Positions 5,142 through 6,123 of a stretch of 6,123 nt of DNA are shown one piece after another (positions within the stretch are counted from its first letter, which is position 1; every line of letters begins with the position of its first letter). This stretch comes from Zoogloeaceae bacterium. GTDB taxonomy: Bacteria > Pseudomonadota > Gammaproteobacteria > Burkholderiales > Rhodocyclaceae. The stretch spans positions 1 to 6,123 of the forward strand of contig JAISPO010000159.1 in assembly GCA_031274855.1 (NCBI GenBank), read 5' to 3'. The notes beneath the pieces are model-generated. The model made no database searches. It was not told the origin of the DNA and was given only the letters and a program-made list of their open reading frames with translations. A program made the position numbers and the translations under genes.

Positions 5142-6123
5142 ATGGTCAAAGTAGGCATCGTCGGTGGCACAGGCTATACCGGTGTCGAATTGTTGCGCCT
5201 GCTGGCGCAGCACCCCGAAGTCGAAGTGCGGGCCATCACCTCCCGCGGCGAAGCCGGAACGCCAGTGGCCGACATGTTCCCAAGCCTGCGGGGCAAGATC
5301 GGTCTTTCCTTCGTCGCTCCGCAGGATGCCGCGCTCGACCAATGCGATGTTGTTTTCTTCGCCACGCCCAACGGCACGGCCATGCAGCAGGCGCACGCCT
5401 TGCTGGATGCCGGTGTGCGCATCATTGATCTGGCCGCTGATTTTCGGATCAAGGACATTGCCGTTTGGGAAAAGTGGTACGGCATGACGCACGTTGCGCC
5501 GGAGCTGGTCGCCGAGGCCGTCTATGGCCTGCCGGAAGTCAATCGGCAAGCGATCCGCAAAGCGCGGCTGGTGGCTAACCCCGGTTGTTATCCGACTGCC
5601 GTTCAACTCGGTTTGCTGCCGCTGATTGGGGCGGGCTGCGTGGATGCCCGCCATCTGATCGCCGACTGCAAATCCGGCGTATCGGGGGCGGGGCGCAAGG
5701 CGGAAACCCATATTCTGTTTTCGGAAGCCGCCGACAATTTCAAATCGTATGGCGTTGCCGGTCACCGGCATTTGCCCGAGATTCGGGAAAACCTGGCGCG
5801 CATGACGGGCAGCGAAATCGGCCTGACCTTCGTGCCGCATCTGACGCCGATGATCCGCGGGATGCAAGCCACCCTCTACGCGCGGATTACCCGTGAGGAG
5901 GATTTTCAGGCGCTCTGCGAAAAACGCTATGCCGGTGAACCGTTCGTTGATGTCATGCCAGCCGGAGCGATACCGGATACGCGCTCGGTGCGGGCCGCGA
6001 ACACCTGCCGGATCGCGCTGCACCGGCCACAGGGGGGCGATACGCTGGTCATCCTCTCAGTAATCGACAATCTCACCAAGGGCGCTGCCGGTCAGGCGGT
6101 GCAGAACATGAATCTGATGTTTG
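5142..6123 (+). CDS. argC: N-acetyl-gamma-glutamyl-phosphate reductase (3' end beyond the window)
   Basis: Third step of arginine synthesis: NADPH-dependent reduction of N-acetylglutamyl phosphate to the semialdehyde, in the cytoplasm. The window holds 327 codons; usual ArgC lengths of 335-345 imply that only 10-20 residues are missing. Key parts are the nucleotide-binding loop GIVGGTGYTGVE (5-16), FFATPNG (72-78), the active-site Cys149 in NPGCYPTAVQLGLLPL, KSGVSGAGRK (177-186), the catalytic-His block GHRHLPEI (207-214), PHLTPMIRGM (232-241) and NLTKGAAGQAVQNMNLM (310-326). The ATG at 5142 has AGGAG at 5129-5133, 8 nt upstream. Since a terminator lies just upstream, argC needs its own promoter or read-through; only a weak -10-like TAACAT (5106-5111) is visible, with no fitting -35. 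No ARG box is evident. Confidence 0.97.
   Translation, partial: MVKVGIVGGTGYTGVELLRLLAQHPEVEVRAITSRGEAGTPVADMFPSLRGKIGLSFVAPQDAALDQCDVVFFATPNGTAMQQAHALLDAGVRIIDLAADFRIKDIAVWEKWYGMTHVAPELVAEAVYGLPEVNRQAIRKARLVANPGCYPTAVQLGLLPLIGAGCVDARHLIADCKSGVSGAGRKAETHILFSEAADNFKSYGVAGHRHLPEIRENLARMTGSEIGLTFVPHLTPMIRGMQATLYARITREEDFQALCEKRYAGEPFVDVMPAGAIPDTRSVRAANTCRIALHRPQGGDTLVILSVIDNLTKGAAGQAVQNMNLMF

Noticed and set aside
4959..6023. A 354-codon minus-strand ORF opposite rpsI and argC
   Set aside because: It is a shadow of argC, whose frame carries all catalytic motifs; it also spans the rpsI terminator and has no recognisable family.

Overview
The window is a housekeeping chromosomal segment of a GC-rich Gram-negative bacterium, most likely a betaproteobacterium, with Rhodocyclales as my best guess. 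This rests on the protein sequences (ProRS with an inserted editing domain, RppH with a proteobacterial N-terminus, a CNP1-like exported protein, L13 ending in a typical PKALAV tail) and on the order rplM-rpsI-argC. The taxon is inferred from recognition, not from a search. There is no sign of insertion sequences, CRISPR arrays, phage genes, tRNA or rRNA.

Layout. Positions 1-482 (minus) hold the first 160 residues of an exported SLT-type lytic transglycosylase, running off the left edge. It overlaps the 3' end of proS (473-2200, minus), so the two probably form one transcript. A divergent intergenic region (2201-2314) separates proS from a plus-strand pair: rppH (2315-2848, mRNA 5' pyrophosphohydrolase) and a CNP1-like periplasmic protein (2845-3399), joined by an ATGA stop/start overlap. 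An OsmC/YhfA-family gene (3429-3845, minus) converges on that pair. A 347-bp region without a protein gene (3846-4192) follows, and then the ribosomal operon rplM-rpsI (4193-5041), a strong intrinsic terminator, and argC (5142 to the right edge, about 15 codons short of a usual ArgC).

The most interesting part is 3846-4192. It contains what looks like a complete, free-standing small RNA gene: an extended -10 promoter (3929-3957), a transcript of about 87-90 nt, and a near-perfect intrinsic terminator (4021-4050). The body carries CUCCUCC and ACCCUCCUUUU, which resemble the 3' anti-Shine-Dalgarno tail of 16S rRNA. I recall a described family of betaproteobacterial small RNAs with anti-SD motifs that are toxic when cloned in E. 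coli, and this may be a member. Right after it comes a near-consensus sigma-70 promoter for rplM (TTGACA, 18-bp spacer, TAGAAT) and an approximately 86-nt structured leader. The last hairpin of that leader buries part of the rplM Shine-Dalgarno sequence, which fits translational autoregulation of the L13-S9 operon.

Functionally, most genes serve translation and RNA turnover (ProRS, L13, S9, RppH, the putative sRNA). The rest serve cell-wall remodelling, thiol/peroxide chemistry and arginine synthesis.
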